DNA of 54,226 bases from Rhizobium sp. AC27/96. Lineage in GTDB: Bacteria; Pseudomonadota; Alphaproteobacteria; Rhizobiales; Rhizobiaceae. How positions within the stretch are numbered: the stretch's first letter is position 1; each line of letters opens with the position of its first letter. The notes below the pieces were generated by a model that was given only the letters and a program-made list of their open reading frames with translations, was not told where the DNA came from and did no database searches. The stretch covers positions 1-54,226 of the forward strand of contig NZ_LXKN01000029.1 of assembly GCF_001692325.1 (NCBI RefSeq). The letters run 5' to 3'. A program made the translations under genes and the position numbers. Below are positions 28,240 to 37,400 of this stretch, piece after piece.

Positions 28240-29096
28240 TTCGCTTCGCGCCCCACCCAGAGATTGAGAAGAGAGATGACCACGGCGAGCGCCGCCATCG
28301 TGTAGGCAACCGCCGAGGCGTAGCCGAAGTTGGTTGACTGAAAGGCCTGGCGATAGAGCAACAGGCCGAGCGTTTCCGTCCCGCCGCCGGGGCCACCTCT
28401 GTTGGTGATCAGATATGGTTCGGTGAAGAGCTGCATGGTGCCGATAACGGACAGGACGACGCAGAAGAGAATGATCGGCTTCAGGAGCGGCAGGGTGATG
28501 TGGATGAACTGCTGGAAGCGGCTGACACGGTCGAGCGTTGCGGCCTCATAGACATCCTCGGGGATCGATTGCAGCCCGGACAGGATGATGATGGCGTTGT
28601 ATCCGGCCCAGCGCCAGGTGACGGCGATGATGATGAGGACCATGGCCGCATGGGAATCGGCAAACCACGATACCGGCGAAATGCCGACACCGCCGAGCAG
28701 CTTGTTGACGATGCCGAAATCGACGTTGAACATCAGGCGGAAGACGGCTGCATAGGCAACTTCGCCGACCACGACGGGTGCGAAGAAAGCGAAGCGGAAA
28801 ACGCCACGCGCCTTGAGCAGTGGTGAATTCAGCAGCACCGCCATGACCGTGGCGAGCGTGATCATGACGGGGACCTGGACGATCAGGATGATCAGCGTGT
28901 TTTGAAGTGCGTTATAGAAGGCCGGGTCGCCGAACAGGCGCCCCCAATTGAGCGACAGATTGTAGACCCACGGATTAACCCGCGTGTTCTGGAACGAAAT
29001 CAGGAACGAATCGATGATCGGCCAAACCCAGAAAGCGGCGAACACCAGAAGATAGGGTGCAAGGAACGCATAGGCGCTCCGGTTTCGCAACCGCAT
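28236..29096 (-). CDS. ABC sugar permease (MalF-like), operon 2
   Basis: 286 residues from the ATG at 29096 (GGAGG 6 nt upstream; the ATG at 29138 has none). About six helices with EAA loop DVYEAATLDRVSRFQQFIHI. CUT1 first permease. Upstream, a 175-nt gap to the binding-protein gene contains a repeat and a hairpin. Confidence 0.9.
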   Translation of the reverse strand: MRLRNRSAYAFLAPYLLVFAAFWVWPIIDSFLISFQNTRVNPWVYNLSLNWGRLFGDPAFYNALQNTLIILIVQVPVMITLATVMAVLLNSPLLKARGVFRFAFFAPVVVGEVAYAAVFRLMFNVDFGIVNKLLGGVGISPVSWFADSHAAMVLIIIAVTWRWAGYNAIIILSGLQSIPEDVYEAATLDRVSRFQQFIHITLPLLKPIILFCVVLSVIGTMQLFTEPYLITNRGGPGGGTETLGLLLYRQAFQSTNFGYASAVAYTMAALAVVISLLNLWVGREAK

Positions 29097-29155
29097 GAAA
29101 GCCTCCTCCTTTAAGCGCAGTGAAATGACGCGTGACATCGCATCCGCGCCGCCCC

Positions 29156-29205
29156 AGAGCGTGACGCCGAAAAGTGTAGGCGGTTTTCGGACGACATCAC
29201 GCTCT
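29156..29205. repeat. Extragenic palindromic repeat, family B
   Basis: AGAGCGTGA (29156-29164) and TCACGCTCT (29197-29205) are perfect 9-bp arms; inside, CGCCGAAAA and TTTTCGG extend the dyad. Such 'GAGCGTGAT...TTTTCGG' palindromes are familiar to me from rhizobial intergenic DNA. Only one copy was noticed in this window. Confidence 0.6.
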
Positions 29206-29232
29206 GTTTCTTTGATTCTAGGGCGGCGGGGA

Positions 29233-29264
29233 TGCCGGGCGCGGCTTGGGATGCGCGCCCGGCA
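29233..29264 (-). terminator. GC-rich hairpin after operon-2 binding-protein gene
   Basis: TGCCGGGCGCG (29233-29243) and CGCGCCCGGCA (29254-29264) form a perfect 11-bp stem with a 10-nt loop, 7 nt past the binding-protein stop and without a T-run. As in operon 1, it probably stabilises or attenuates the transcript between binding protein and permease. Confidence 0.6.
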
Positions 29265-29271
29265 GTGTCAC

Positions 29272-30546
29272 TCATTTCGCGAGCGGCAGGCCTGTCGCCG
29301 AGGCGATCTGCTGGGCCGCGTCGTCGAGCGCCGCCTTGCCGTCCGGATAGCCGCCGGCAAGGTATTTCGTCTGGACGGCCTTTATGACCTCATCGGCGTC
29401 ACTGAAATACTGGGTGCCGGGGCTCGGGTGGATTCTCGGCAGGGTGGCGAGAATATCGGCCCAGACCTTTTGGCCACCCCAGTAGGGCTGCGGTTCGTTG
29501 ACGAAGGGATCCTTCACCGCCGACAGCAGCGACGGCACGAGGCCGAAGGATTTCAGCATGGTCACCTGGCCCTCATTGGTGCCAAGCGTGTATTCGAGGA
29601 ATTTCCAGGCGGCTTCCTTGTGCTTCGAGCTGCTGGCGATTGCAAGCGACGAACCACCGAGATTGGCAGCATGCGGGCCGTCGGCCGTCATGCTTGGCAT
29701 CGGATAGACGCCCCATTTGCCGGCAAGATCCGGCGAGGTCGAGCGCACGGTGCCTTCATACCAGCCGCCATAGAGCTGCGATGCCACCTTGCTTGCAGTG
29801 TTCGCCTGAATTTTTTCATTCCAGTTCGCCGCGGTCATCAGGCCCGCGTCCTTGATTTCCTTCACCTTGTCCAGCGCCTTGACGCAGGCGGGCTGGTTGA
29901 CGGTGATGCTCTGGCTGTCACTCGAAAAATAGCCGCAGCCCTGTTCGTTGGCGAGCATGCGGAACCATTCCGTATCGCCGTTGAGATCGGCCTGCGTCAT
30001 GACGACACCGGGATTGGCGGCAGAGATCTTCTTGCCGGCGGCGATGAAATCGTCCCATGTCTTGATCGTTGCCGGATCGACGCCGGCCTTTTCATAGATG
30101 TCCCGGCGGTAGAACATGGTGACGGGGCCGGAATCCCACGGCATTGCATAGGCGGCGTCGCCCACTTCGAGCTCGGCGCGCTTGAAATCCGGGAACTGCT
30201 TCTTGAGTTCGTCATTATAGCCGAGCTTCGTCAGGTCGCTCAGGCAGTCCGGAAAGCGGTTCCAGAAGATCGAAGCTTTGTGGTTTTCGATCGACATGAC
30301 GTCGGGCAGGCCATCGCCGCCGGCAGCGCAGGCGGCCAGCATCTTGTCGAAGACCTGCGGGTTGCCGATGTCCTGAACATCGACCTTGATATCGGGATAT
30401 TTCTTATTGAATCCTTCGACCGTGGATTTCAGCGCCGACGCGGCGATGTTCCAGCTCCAGACTGTGATGGTGGTTTGCTCTGCAAAGGCAGAACCGGAAG
30501 CGAGCAAGGCGGCAAGCGCCGTCGCCCCAGCAAGTTTTAAACGCAT
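29272..30546 (-). CDS. ABC sugar-binding protein, operon 2
   Basis: 424 residues from the ATG at 30546 (GGAGG 7 nt upstream). Signal peptide ends SGSAFA-EQT. Family 1 solute-binding protein: KYPDIKVDVQDIGNPQVFDK, ADVMSIENHK-like DGLPDVMSIENH, AMPWDSGPVTMFYRRDIYEKA and a C-terminal LGGSSLAIASSSKHKEAAWKF. Contains two cysteine pairs (AACAAGG..DCLS and GCGYF..ACV). Periplasmic receptor for an unknown sugar or cyclitol, first gene of operon 2, facing the AraC regulator across 92 nt. Confidence 0.92.
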   Translation of the reverse strand: MRLKLAGATALAALLASGSAFAEQTTITVWSWNIAASALKSTVEGFNKKYPDIKVDVQDIGNPQVFDKMLAACAAGGDGLPDVMSIENHKASIFWNRFPDCLSDLTKLGYNDELKKQFPDFKRAELEVGDAAYAMPWDSGPVTMFYRRDIYEKAGVDPATIKTWDDFIAAGKKISAANPGVVMTQADLNGDTEWFRMLANEQGCGYFSSDSQSITVNQPACVKALDKVKEIKDAGLMTAANWNEKIQANTASKVASQLYGGWYEGTVRSTSPDLAGKWGVYPMPSMTADGPHAANLGGSSLAIASSSKHKEAAWKFLEYTLGTNEGQVTMLKSFGLVPSLLSAVKDPFVNEPQPYWGGQKVWADILATLPRIHPSPGTQYFSDADEVIKAVQTKYLAGGYPDGKAALDDAAQQIASATGLPLAK

Positions 30547-30638
30547 TGAAAATCCTCCCTTTTCAATTGCTGTCCGCAAGCGAACGCGTTTAAACTATCT
30601 GTCGGCACGCTTCTGTCTCCTAAAAAGGGAACATCGAC

Positions 30639-31583
30639 TTGGCGAAAAGTAAGGTGGGTCAACGGGCGGTTTATCAGCCGGGTGCAAGCAGCGTCGAAGG
30701 GCTGCCAAATGTCCTGCAGATGTTCCATAACCACCCGTTGCCGATGGCAAAACCGCATTGGCACGCGCAGGTGGAGGTGAATTACATCGTGCGCGGAACC
30801 GTGCACTACCGCATAGGCGATCACGAGCTTACTTTGAGCGCGGGCGAGATCTGTCTTTTCTGGGGCGGTCAGCCGCATCTGCTGGACGATCTGTCGGAGG
30901 ATGCGATCTATGCGGGCGCGCATCTGCCGCTGGTGCATTTTTTTCGCCTGCGCCTGCCGCTTGACATCTCGGGCCGCCTCATTCGCGGGCAGACCCTCAT
31001 CAGCTCGGCGACCGATGCCGCCGACGACGAGAATTTCGCGCGCTGGCATCGTTACGTCATGTCCGAAGACGGCGCCAAGGCGGAACATGCGGTGGCAGAA
31101 CTTCTCCTGCGCCTGGAGCGCATCGCCTTCGAACCCTACCGCATGGTGCCGGAGAAGCAGCAAAACCCGGCAAACGAGCAAGCCCATCCGCAATCCTCGC
31201 GCAGCCTGGCGAGAATGTGCGATTTCATCGCCGAGAATTTCCTGCATGACATCGATACGGTCGATATCGCCAAGGCGGCGCACCTTCATCCCAAATACGC
31301 AATGAACCTCTTCAAGAAATCGACCGGCATGACGCTGGCCAAATATGTGAACCTGCTGCGCCTTTCGCGCGCCCAGGCGATGCTGATGCGCGATGGCGCC
31401 AATGTGCTGCAGGTCGCCATGGATAGCGGCTTCGGTTCGATCAGCGCCTTCAACAAATCCTTCCGCCACATTGCCGGCATGACGCCTTCCGATTTCCGCC
31501 GCGACATGCGCGTTCTCTCCGCGATGAATGTCGAAGCCATCAAGCTTCCGATGCACCGGCCATCGCCGCAGTTCCATCGCTAG
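30639..31583 (+). CDS. AraC-family transcriptional regulator (MelR-like)
   Basis: 314 residues. The start is a TTG at 30639 with AAGGGA about 8 nt upstream; the next in-frame ATG would cut into the cupin. The N-terminal cupin sensor (about 28-110) has HWHAQVEVNYIVRG and LSAGEICLFWGGQPH; the C-terminal pair of helix-turn-helix motifs (about 205-300) has TVDIAKAAHLHPKYAMNLF and VLQVAMDSGFGSISAFNKSF. Plan and spacing resemble MelR-type activators of alpha-galactoside genes, but the sugar is not certain. Divergent from operon 2 and thus its likely activator; the TIM-barrel isomerase follows on the same strand. Confidence 0.88.
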   Translation: MAKSKVGQRAVYQPGASSVEGLPNVLQMFHNHPLPMAKPHWHAQVEVNYIVRGTVHYRIGDHELTLSAGEICLFWGGQPHLLDDLSEDAIYAGAHLPLVHFFRLRLPLDISGRLIRGQTLISSATDAADDENFARWHRYVMSEDGAKAEHAVAELLLRLERIAFEPYRMVPEKQQNPANEQAHPQSSRSLARMCDFIAENFLHDIDTVDIAKAAHLHPKYAMNLFKKSTGMTLAKYVNLLRLSRAQAMLMRDGANVLQVAMDSGFGSISAFNKSFRHIAGMTPSDFRRDMRVLSAMNVEAIKLPMHRPSPQFHR

Positions 31584-31648
31584 TTCCCCTTGCGGTCGCG
31601 GGCGATCTCGCGCATTGCTCTTGGCCGGTTGAGGAAGGGGAGAATCTC

Positions 31649-32419
31649 ATGCGGCAGTTTTCGGCTTGTATCGAGTGGTTGTTCGCGCGCGACGGCGATG
31701 GCTTCGCCGATCGTATTCGTCTGGCGCATCAGGCGGGCTTGAGCGCAGTCGAGTTCTGGCACTGGACGAACAAGGATCTCGACGCGATCGCCGCCGCGGT
31801 CGCCGAGACCGGCATCGCGGTCTCAGGCATGGTGGCCGAGCCGATGATCGCGCTGACGAATCCGGCAAACAAGGAGGCTTGGCTCAAGGGCTTGCGGGAG
31901 TCGATTGCTGTCGCGCAGCGCCTCGGCGCCAGGGTTCTCATCGCGCAGGCAGGTGACGATCTACCGGAGTTTTCGCGCGTCGAGCAGCGCGCGGCTCTTG
32001 TCGCGGCCCTCAGCGCGGGTGCGGATGTCCTCAAGGGTTCGGGTGTTCGGCTCGGACTGGAGCCTCTGAACACCAGGATCGACCATGTCGGCTATTATCT
32101 GTCCTCGACGGAGGAAGGCCTCGATATTGTCGACGCGGTCGGCCGTGCGGAAATCGGCATCGTCTATGACATCTATCATTCGGCCGTCATGGACGAGAAG
32201 ACCGAAGATGTCATAGGCGGCCGTATCGACCGCGTCGTGCATGTCCATGTCGCCGATCACCCGGGCCGTGGCGATCCCGGCACCGGTCACATCGATCTTC
32301 TCAACCGGCTGAACTGGCTGTTTGCCCAGGGCTATGATGGCAGGGTGGGGCTGGAATACAGGCCGCAGACAGGCGATGCCGAAGCCGTTCGCGCGGTGGT
32401 AAAATCATTGGGCGGCTGA
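31649..32419 (+). CDS. Hydroxypyruvate-isomerase-like TIM-barrel protein
   Basis: 256 residues of the xylose isomerase-like TIM-barrel superfamily (AP endonuclease 2 fold). Metal and substrate residues are suggested by GLSAVEFWHW, RLGLEPLNTR (Glu), IVYDIYHSAVMDEK (Asp/His), VHVHVADHPGRGDPGTGHID and GLEYRP (Glu). That last set is the pattern of Hyi/OtnI hydroxypyruvate or 2-oxotetronate isomerases. Sixty-five nt after the AraC gene, so possibly one unit with it; likely acts on a product of the operon-2 pathway. Confidence 0.82.
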   Translation: MRQFSACIEWLFARDGDGFADRIRLAHQAGLSAVEFWHWTNKDLDAIAAAVAETGIAVSGMVAEPMIALTNPANKEAWLKGLRESIAVAQRLGARVLIAQAGDDLPEFSRVEQRAALVAALSAGADVLKGSGVRLGLEPLNTRIDHVGYYLSSTEEGLDIVDAVGRAEIGIVYDIYHSAVMDEKTEDVIGGRIDRVVHVHVADHPGRGDPGTGHIDLLNRLNWLFAQGYDGRVGLEYRPQTGDAEAVRAVVKSLGG

Positions 32420-32428
32420 AGCAGCCGT

Positions 32429-33313
32429 CTATGCCGGCTCCATCATGCCGAAGACGGCGACAAGCCCGATGACGACGAAACCGATGGTGATTTCGGCGAT
32501 ACTTCCGATGCGAAGCGCCTGCAGGGCGCGGCTCGGGTTGCGGCTCATCCAGGGAACGAAGATATAGCGATTGACGATCGCCAGCAGCGACATGCCCGCG
32601 ACCAGCGCGATCTTGATGGCAAGCAGCGTCTGGTAGGGCGAGGACCAATCCGTCGGCAGGCGTTTGAGGATCAAAATGGTGTTGACGATGCCGGAGAGGA
32701 TGACCAGCGCCACCGCCCAGTGTCCGGCAGTCGAGAAGCGGCGCAGCGCCAGTTGCGCCTCTGCCCTGCATTCCGGCCGGCTCAGTAGCCGGAGAATGGG
32801 GATCAGCGGCACGAGCGCCCCAAGCCAGCCGCCGCCAGTCAGCACATGGAGGACATCGTTGGCGCGGTGCGCCTGACGCAGCCAGCCATCCAGCATCGAC
32901 GCATGGCCGGTCAATGAGAGGGTGGCAAGGCCGAGGCCTGACGCCAAGGCCAGTCCAAGCCGGCGCGGGCCTTCCGGTAGCAGGAAGGCGCAGAGCATCA
33001 AGACGGCGACGACCGCCTGTGCCTGCCAGGCTTGCCCGACTGTCGTATCGAACAGGACATCATGCAGAGTGCCGAGATCGGCGGCGTCGCTCCAGCCGTT
33101 GCCGATGATGGCCGTTGCCGCGGCCAGGGATATCAGCATCGTCAGGGCCGCGACCACCGCGATCAGAAAAAACGGGATTGAGGACATGCGCCAGACTGTG
33201 TTTGCGAGCTCCCTCGGCACCAGAAAGGAAAGATAGGCGCAGGCGCCCCAGAGAAGCATCAGCGATGCGTCGTGAAGAAAGCGGCAGAGTTCGAGCGCTG
33301 TCGTCGGATCCAT
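32429..33313 (-). CDS. copD: Copper resistance D (CopD) family membrane protein
   Basis: 294 residues with about eight hydrophobic helices. Family marks are the N-terminal RFLHDASLMLLWGACAYLSF, GHASMLDGWLRQAHRANDVLHVLTGGGWLG with several His in the membrane and the C-terminal KIALVAGMSLLAIVNRYIFVP. CopD proteins move copper across the inner membrane together with periplasmic CopC. The start codon overlaps by 4 nt (ATGA) an upstream frame that ends like a CopC protein, see the remnant at 33313-33363. Confidence 0.85.
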   Translation of the reverse strand: MDPTTALELCRFLHDASLMLLWGACAYLSFLVPRELANTVWRMSSIPFFLIAVVAALTMLISLAAATAIIGNGWSDAADLGTLHDVLFDTTVGQAWQAQAVVAVLMLCAFLLPEGPRRLGLALASGLGLATLSLTGHASMLDGWLRQAHRANDVLHVLTGGGWLGALVPLIPILRLLSRPECRAEAQLALRRFSTAGHWAVALVILSGIVNTILILKRLPTDWSSPYQTLLAIKIALVAGMSLLAIVNRYIFVPWMSRNPSRALQALRIGSIAEITIGFVVIGLVAVFGMMEPA

Positions 33314-33363
33314 CAGGGCTTCACGATAAAGTTACAAGTGCCATGGGAGTGACGTTCCGGGTT
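33313..33363 (-). pseudogene. Possible 3' stub of copC
   Basis: The last codons before copD read ...ERHSHGTCNFIVKP-stop, very like the conserved CopC ending (D-x-H-x-x-x-G-x-[FY]-x-F-x-V-K-P), and the TGA overlaps the copD ATG as in intact copCD pairs. The codons further upstream on the minus strand show nothing of CopC in any frame, so at most the tail remains. The match is short and could be chance. Confidence 0.35.
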
Positions 33364-33693
33364 GATGCTAGGTTGGCTTTTGCTGGGCAATCTTAGGGAC
33401 ACCACGTCAAGGGCGCTGGAAAGCCAGCCTGCCATGATCCGGATGATGGAAGATTCTTCCGTCATGTTGTCAAGCGCGATAGGATTGCGGATACGCCCTG
33501 TCAACTTTCTCCATGCATAAAGGCGCCGTTCGGGACGCTTTGCCGCAAGGCAATCCGGTATCGCAGGCTTCGGTCGGTCACGATATCGCTCAGCAGCGCG
33601 GATTCCTGTCTTTCGGCACAGAATCGTCGCTTTTGAGTCCTTTTTGCAGAGTTTGTTAAGGCGTTCCGAGGTGTACGCTCGAAAGGGAGTTTC
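33364..33693. other. Intergenic stretch without recognised gene
   Basis: 330 bp between the copC-like stub and the phosphatase gene. Open frames here are short or antisense and of unnatural composition. It would hold the phosphatase promoter and, if the stub is real, the scar of the copC deletion. Confidence 0.4.
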
Positions 33694-34467
33694 ATGTCGG
33701 CAGCTAGAATACGCGAAAAAATGGCTCATGGTTTCGGCCATCGCCGGCGTCGCGAGTGGCTCGATAATCTTGATATGCCCACCTATGTCATCGGCGATGT
33801 GCATGGTCGCTACGATCTGCTGAGCGCGCTCGAGCGCAAGATCGTTGCCGATGCTGCGGGCTTGCCCGGCCAAAAGCTGATCATCATGCTGGGGGATTAC
33901 ATCGACCGCGGCCCGGCCTCGGCACAGGTCATCGGCCGGCTGATGGCACCACCGCCGAAAGGTTTCGATCGCATCTGCCTGACCGGCAATCACGAAATGG
34001 AAATGCTCGCCTATATCGATGGCGAGATATCGCTCGATGATTGGGTGGGGCTCGGAGGCGATGCCACTCTTGCCTCCTATGGCGCGGATATCCTGGCGCT
34101 GCGGGAGCAATATCCGAGTCAAAAGAAGCTCGATACCTTCCTGCGGACCTGGCTTCCGGACGATCACATCAATTTCCTGCGGCGCTTGCCGATCATGTTG
34201 GATACGCCGCAGGCCCTGTTCGTCCATGCCGGTATCGACCCCGACAGGTCGCTTGCCGATCAGCAGGATCATGATCTGGTCTTCATCCGCTCGCATTTCT
34301 ACGACAGCGCACAGCCGCTGCCGAAGCTGATCGTGCATGGTCACACACCGATCAGCAAGGCCGAGGCCAGCGGGCTCCGGCTCAATCTCGACACCGGGGC
34401 CTACCGCACCGGCCGGTTGACTGCGGCCCGGCTATGGCAGGGCCGCATCAGCATTACGTCGACTTGA
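33694..34467 (+). CDS. PPP-family metallophosphatase (PrpA-like)
   Basis: 257 residues. The motifs of the serine/threonine phosphoprotein phosphatase family are complete: GDVHG (34-38), GDYIDRG (67-73), GNHE (98-101), then HAGID and VHGHTPI. They bind two metal ions. Bacterial members dephosphorylate proteins or act as symmetrical dinucleotide hydrolases; length and the Arg-rich N-terminal extension (1-29) do not decide between these. GGGAG stands 4-5 nt upstream. Single gene. Confidence 0.9.
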   Translation: MSAARIREKMAHGFGHRRRREWLDNLDMPTYVIGDVHGRYDLLSALERKIVADAAGLPGQKLIIMLGDYIDRGPASAQVIGRLMAPPPKGFDRICLTGNHEMEMLAYIDGEISLDDWVGLGGDATLASYGADILALREQYPSQKKLDTFLRTWLPDDHINFLRRLPIMLDTPQALFVHAGIDPDRSLADQQDHDLVFIRSHFYDSAQPLPKLIVHGHTPISKAEASGLRLNLDTGAYRTGRLTAARLWQGRISITST

Positions 34468-34477
34468 TTTGCAGGCT

Positions 34478-34543
34478 TGGAGCATTTCCAGGAAAACTGC
34501 GCAGCGGTTTTCCGTCCCGAATGCGTAAAAACAAAGTGCTCTA
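34478..34543. repeat. Extragenic repeat, family A copy 2
   Basis: TTGGAGCATTTCCAGGAAAA, then GCGCAGCGGTTTTCCGTCC and AAAACAAAG. It is the inverted relative of 26218-26290 (shared blocks around 'tttccaggaaaa', 'gcgcagc', 'gttttccgtcc', 'aaaacaaag'). It sits immediately after the gabD stop and phosphatase stop, between two convergent genes, where it may act as terminator-like structure. Confidence 0.7.
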
Positions 34544-36022
34544 GAGATTGCCGATGCAGAGGTACTTCATTTCCAGATAGTCATCGGCGCCGTGCCGAGA
34601 ACCTTCGCGGCCGAGGCCGGATTGCTTGATGCCGCCGAACGGTGCCGTCTCGGACGACATCAGGCCGGTGTTGATCCCAACCATGCCGTATTCCAGCGCT
34701 TCCGCCACGCGCCAGACCTTCTTTAGGTCGCCGGCGAAGAAATAGGCGGCAAGACCGAATTCGGTGTCGTTCGCCTGCTGAACGACGTCTTCGACCGTCT
34801 CGAAACGGAAGAGCGGCGCCACCGGGCCGAAGGTCTCTTCGCGGGCGACCTTCATGGTCCTGTCGACACCGGTCAGAATGGTCGGTGCGAAGAATGTGCC
34901 GGCGCCTTCGATGCGCTTGCCGCCAGCCACGATGCGGGCACCCTTTGAAACGGCATCCCGAACATGATCCTCGGCCTTGGCGACGCCCTGCTCGTCGATC
35001 AGTGGCCCGACTGATACCCCCGGCTTGAAGCCGTCGCCGACCGAGAGTTCGGCGACCTTGGCAGCGAGCTTGGCGGCAAAGGCATCATAGACATTCGACT
35101 GCACATAAATGCGGTTGGCGCAAACGCAGGTCTGGCCGGCATTGCGATATTTCGAAGCCATCGCGCCTTCGACGGCGGCATCGAGGTCGGCATCTTCGAA
35201 GACGATGAAGGGTGCGTTGCCGCCGAGCTCGAGGCTGACCTTCTTGATCTGGTCCGAGCACTGGCGCATCAGGATGCGGCCGACTTCGGTCGAGCCGGTG
35301 AAGCTGATCTTGCGCACCTTCGGATTGCCGCAGAGCTCGCGGCCGATCGCTGGGCCATCGATGCCGACGATGATGTTGAGAACGCCGGCGGGAACGCCCG
35401 CCTCTTCGGCAAGAACCGCAAGTGCGATCGCCGTCAACGGCGTCTGCTCGGCGGGTTTGGAGACGACGGTGCAGCCGACGGCAAGAGCCGGCGCGATCTT
35501 GCGGGCGATCATGGCTGCCGGGAAATTCCAGGGCGTGATCGTACCGACGACGCCGACCGGCTGCTTGATGACGACCATGCGCTTGTCGTTGGATGGCGCG
35601 GGAATGGTCTCGCCATAGATGCGCTTGGCCTCTTCCGCATACCATTCGACATAGGACGCGGCGTAGAGGATCTCACCCTTGGCTTCCGGCAGCGGCTTGC
35701 CCATTTCGGCCGTCAGGATTGCTCCCAACTCGTCGGCATTGGCGACCATGAGATCGAACCATTTGCGCAGGATGACGGCGCGTTCCTTGGCCGGGCGGGC
35801 GGCCCAGGTGACCTGGGCTATATAGGCAGCATCGATGGCCGCGGTGGTCTCGGCGGCACCCATGTCGGGGAGCGAGGCAAGTACTTCGCCGGTCGCGGGA
35901 TTGATCACGTCGAATGTCTTCGTTGCTCCACCCGCCGTCCAGACGCCGTTGATATAGCCGGCGGCGCGCAGGAAGCGCGAGGAGAAGGGGACATGCTTGG
36001 TCATTGCTGTTGTAAAGGACAT
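34541..36022 (-). CDS. gabD: Succinate-semialdehyde dehydrogenase (NADP+)
   Basis: 493 residues from the ATG at 36022 (GGAG 8 nt upstream). Oxidises succinate semialdehyde to succinate, the second step of GABA breakdown. Catalytic Glu265 in SLELGGNAPFIVF and Cys299 in NAGQTCVCANR, cofactor part TITPWNFPAAM and TGSTEVGR, and the C-terminal GLGREGSRHG...YLEMKYLCIG. Very close in sequence pattern to E. coli GabD along its length. Downstream of gabT with a 73-nt gap, same strand; the pair forms a GABA operon. Confidence 0.94.
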   Translation of the reverse strand: MSFTTAMTKHVPFSSRFLRAAGYINGVWTAGGATKTFDVINPATGEVLASLPDMGAAETTAAIDAAYIAQVTWAARPAKERAVILRKWFDLMVANADELGAILTAEMGKPLPEAKGEILYAASYVEWYAEEAKRIYGETIPAPSNDKRMVVIKQPVGVVGTITPWNFPAAMIARKIAPALAVGCTVVSKPAEQTPLTAIALAVLAEEAGVPAGVLNIIVGIDGPAIGRELCGNPKVRKISFTGSTEVGRILMRQCSDQIKKVSLELGGNAPFIVFEDADLDAAVEGAMASKYRNAGQTCVCANRIYVQSNVYDAFAAKLAAKVAELSVGDGFKPGVSVGPLIDEQGVAKAEDHVRDAVSKGARIVAGGKRIEGAGTFFAPTILTGVDRTMKVAREETFGPVAPLFRFETVEDVVQQANDTEFGLAAYFFAGDLKKVWRVAEALEYGMVGINTGLMSSETAPFGGIKQSGLGREGSRHGADDYLEMKYLCIGNL

Positions 36023-36095
36023 TATATGCACTCCGACAGGTTCTCGCCCGGCAGGCCGCACGGGCGATCGTAGAGGAAACGGGGAAGGACAGCCG

Positions 36096-37367
36096 TTAGT
36101 GTGAGGCACTCGCCTCGATCATCGCGGCTTCGAGAATATCGAGCGCCTCGCTGAACACGCCGTCCTGGATGGTGATCGGCGACAGGAAGCGGATGACATT
36201 GCCGTGGACGCCGCAGGTCAGCAGGATCAGCCCCTTGTCGAGCGCGATCAGCCGCACCTTGTTGGCGAAATCGGCGCTCGGCAGCTTCGTTGTCACATCG
36301 TTGAACTCCACGGCGTTCATGAAGCCGGGGCCGCGAATGTCGACGATCTCAGGCACCTTGTCGCGCAGCGATTCCAGCCGCTGCTTCAGGCGCGATCCGA
36401 GCTGATTGGCACGGTCGCAGAGGCCCTCGTCGGTGATGACGTCGAGCACGGCATGGGCGGCTGCAATGCCAAGCGGATTGCCGCCATAGGTGCCGCCCAG
36501 GCCGCCCGGTGCCGGCGCGTCCATGATTTCGGCGCGGCCGGTGACGGCGGCCAGCGGGAAGCCGCCGGCAAGGCTCTTTGCCATGGTGACGAGATCGGCT
36601 GCCACGTCATGATGATCCATTGCGAACATCTTGCCGGTGCGGGCAAAACCAGTCTGGACCTCGTCGGCAATGAGGAGAATGCCATGCTGGTCGCAAATCT
36701 CGCGCAGCGCCTTCATGAAGGCTGCAGGCGCCGGATAGAAGCCGCCTTCGCCTTGCACGGGTTCGAGGATGATGGCGGCGACGCGCTGCGGATCGACATC
36801 GGCGGCAAACAGCTTCTTCAGCGTCGCCAGCGACTGTTCGACGGTCACGCCATGCAGCGGCACCGGGAAGGGCGCATGGAAGACATCGCCCGGCATCGGG
36901 CCGAAGCCGATCTTGTAGGGCGCGACCTTGCCTGTTAGGGCCATGCCCATGAAGGTGCGGCCGTGGAAGCCGCCGCCAAAGGCGATGATAGCGGAGCGGC
37001 CGGTGGCGGCGCGGGCGATCTTGACGGCATTCTCGACCGCTTCGGCGCCCGTCGTCACGAAGATCGTCTTCTTGGCGAAATCGCCGGGAACGATGGCATT
37101 CAGCCGCTCAGCCAGATGCACATAGCTCTCATAGGGCACGACCTGATGGCAGGTGTGGGTGAAGCGGTCGAGCTGCTCCTTGACGGCGGCGATGACGCGG
37201 GGATGGCGATGGCCCGTATTCACCACGGCGATGCCGGAGGCGAAATCGATGTAGCGGTTGCCTTCCTTGTCCCAGATCTCGGCGTTTTCGGCGCGGTCGG
37301 CGTAGATTTGCGTCGTCATGCCGACGCCGCGGGAAATGGCGGCGTTCTTCCGATCAGTCAGGGTCAT
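36096..37367 (-). CDS. gabT: 4-aminobutyrate aminotransferase
   Basis: 423 residues, PLP-dependent class III aminotransferase that converts GABA and 2-oxoglutarate to succinate semialdehyde and glutamate. PLP-binding: TTGAEAVENAVKIAR (phosphate/ring region), FHGRT, D235 in LLIADEVQTGFARTGK and the Schiff-base lysine K264 in TMAKSLAGGFPLAA. Length is the family norm. First gene of the gab operon, with a regulator on the opposite strand 236 nt away and a palindrome in between. Confidence 0.94.
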   Translation of the reverse strand: MTLTDRKNAAISRGVGMTTQIYADRAENAEIWDKEGNRYIDFASGIAVVNTGHRHPRVIAAVKEQLDRFTHTCHQVVPYESYVHLAERLNAIVPGDFAKKTIFVTTGAEAVENAVKIARAATGRSAIIAFGGGFHGRTFMGMALTGKVAPYKIGFGPMPGDVFHAPFPVPLHGVTVEQSLATLKKLFAADVDPQRVAAIILEPVQGEGGFYPAPAAFMKALREICDQHGILLIADEVQTGFARTGKMFAMDHHDVAADLVTMAKSLAGGFPLAAVTGRAEIMDAPAPGGLGGTYGGNPLGIAAAHAVLDVITDEGLCDRANQLGSRLKQRLESLRDKVPEIVDIRGPGFMNAVEFNDVTTKLPSADFANKVRLIALDKGLILLTCGVHGNVIRFLSPITIQDGVFSEALDILEAAMIEASASH

Positions 37368-37400
37368 CGCTGTGGCTCCAGGGAGGGCGGTTTAAATTAG

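Noticed and set aside
33313..34344. 343-residue open frame on the minus strand
   Set aside because: Mostly antisense to the PPP phosphatase; only its last ~15 residues are of interest (possible copC tail).
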